Source: Streptomyces scabichelini (lineage in GTDB: Bacteria > Actinomycetota > Actinomycetes > Streptomycetales > Streptomycetaceae). From it: 64,000 bases of DNA. Positions 63,618 to 64,000 of this stretch are shown piece after piece (position 1 is the first letter of the stretch; the number at the start of each line of letters is the position of its first letter). The stretch covers positions 24,465 through 88,464 of the forward strand of contig NZ_JAAKZY010000012.1 of assembly GCF_011045015.1 (NCBI RefSeq), read 5' to 3'. A model generated the notes under the pieces. It worked only from the letters and a program-made list of their open reading frames with translations, did not search any database and was not told where the DNA came from. A program made the translations under genes and the position numbers.

Positions 63618-64000
63618 ATGAAGTCTCTGAAGGCTGCCGCCGTCGTTGCCGGGTCCTTGATCGCTGCTGGTACCGCTACGCCCGCGTTCGCCCACAACGC
63701 CTACGGCATGGCGCCCACCGGTCAGAGCGCCCCCGACCAGGCGCCGGCCGGTTACGGTGCTCCGGCTCCTGCTCAGGCGCCGGCTCCGGTTCAGGCGCCG
63801 GCCTACAGTGCTCCGGCTCAGGCCCCGGCCCCGGCCCCTTACAGTGCTCCGGCCCAGGCTCCGGCTCCGGCCAATTACAGTGCTCCGGCTCCTGCTCAGG
63901 CTCCGCCCAGCTACAACGCTCCCGCTCAGGCGCCCAGCTACACTCCTCCGGCTCCGGCCCCGGCTCCGGCCCCCGCCTACAACCCTCCGGCTCCGGCTCC
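63618..64000 (+). CDS. Secreted Ala/Pro-rich repeat protein, partial
   Basis: Begins [20 protein letters not shown], signal peptide to about 26 (AFAHNA), then Ala/Pro/Gln repeats of the type [10 protein letters not shown] with tyrosines every 8-14 residues. AAGAAAGGAA is upstream of the ATG. The window ends inside the repeat, so length and C-terminus are unknown. Possibly a cell-wall-associated or adhesive protein (inference). Confidence 0.75.
   Translation, partial: MKSLKAAAVVAGSLIAAGTATPAFAHNAYGMAPTGQSAPDQAPAGYGAPAPAQAPAPVQAPAYSAPAQAPAPAPYSAPAQAPAPANYSAPAPAQAPPSYNAPAQAPSYTPPAPAPAPAPAYNPPAPA

Overview
The window is very GC-rich and its codons are strongly biased to G/C in the third position. 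Together with chaplins, a mycothiol ligase, bald-type cell-surface genes and abundant GTGA/ATGA translational coupling, this points to a Streptomyces chromosome. The left 14 kb resembles the region around mshC to chpC-chpH of Streptomyces coelicolor.

Layout. (1) 0-11 kb: housekeeping and conserved actinobacterial genes: a Gln-rich repeat protein, mshC, a PI3/4-kinase-like protein, a DUF3090 protein, a histidine phosphatase, a ferritin-like protein, an F420-type LLM oxidoreductase behind a perfect 14-bp palindrome, an aldo/keto reductase, a degenerate RecD-like protein that has lost its Walker A loop, and two small conserved genes. (2) 11-14 kb: sortase-anchored and short chaplins (chpC, chpH), an M20 peptidase and tRNA-Leu(GAG) with a decayed recombinase fragment beside it. 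(3) 14-20 kb: a LacI regulator and ACMSD-type amidohydrolase facing an ABC importer with two permeases, with a LacI-style operator between them. (4) 20-29 kb: a DUF2637 membrane protein, a secreted GH76 glycosidase with a DeoR regulator, and a Pls/PosA-type single-module membrane NRPS followed directly by an M1 aminopeptidase. (5) 29-35 kb: a myo-inositol catabolic operon (iolC-iolB-iolD-mmsA) with an aberrant iolB. (6) 35-50 kb: two paralogous two-gene units. Each has a secreted S15/CocE-like hydrolase fused through a membrane helix to an ABC ATPase, plus an ABC-2 permease. They flank a VWA lipoprotein, a frameshifted Tat-exported GH2 beta-galactosidase and a stand-alone condensation-domain protein. 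A hybrid chaplin with a sortase signal follows. (7) 50-62 kb: an exopolysaccharide region: a seven-gene tightly coupled operon (two GT4 enzymes, priming sugar transferase, O-antigen-ligase-like protein, MurJ-like flippase, polysaccharide deacetylase, Wzz-like protein) next to a GH26-like glycanase and an ATP-grasp/FAD-oxidoreductase pair. (8) 62-64 kb: two secreted low-complexity proteins, the last cut by the window end.

Most unusual items: the duplicated hydrolase-ABC fusion system with a gene-conversion-like tract, the NRPS/aminopeptidase pair that looks like a poly-amino-acid synthesis and degradation unit, the Walker-A-less RecD-like protein, dispersed intergenic repeats (one inserted in frame in iolB), and several short tandem duplications near the 5' ends of genes. 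All alignments were done by eye; no database search was run.
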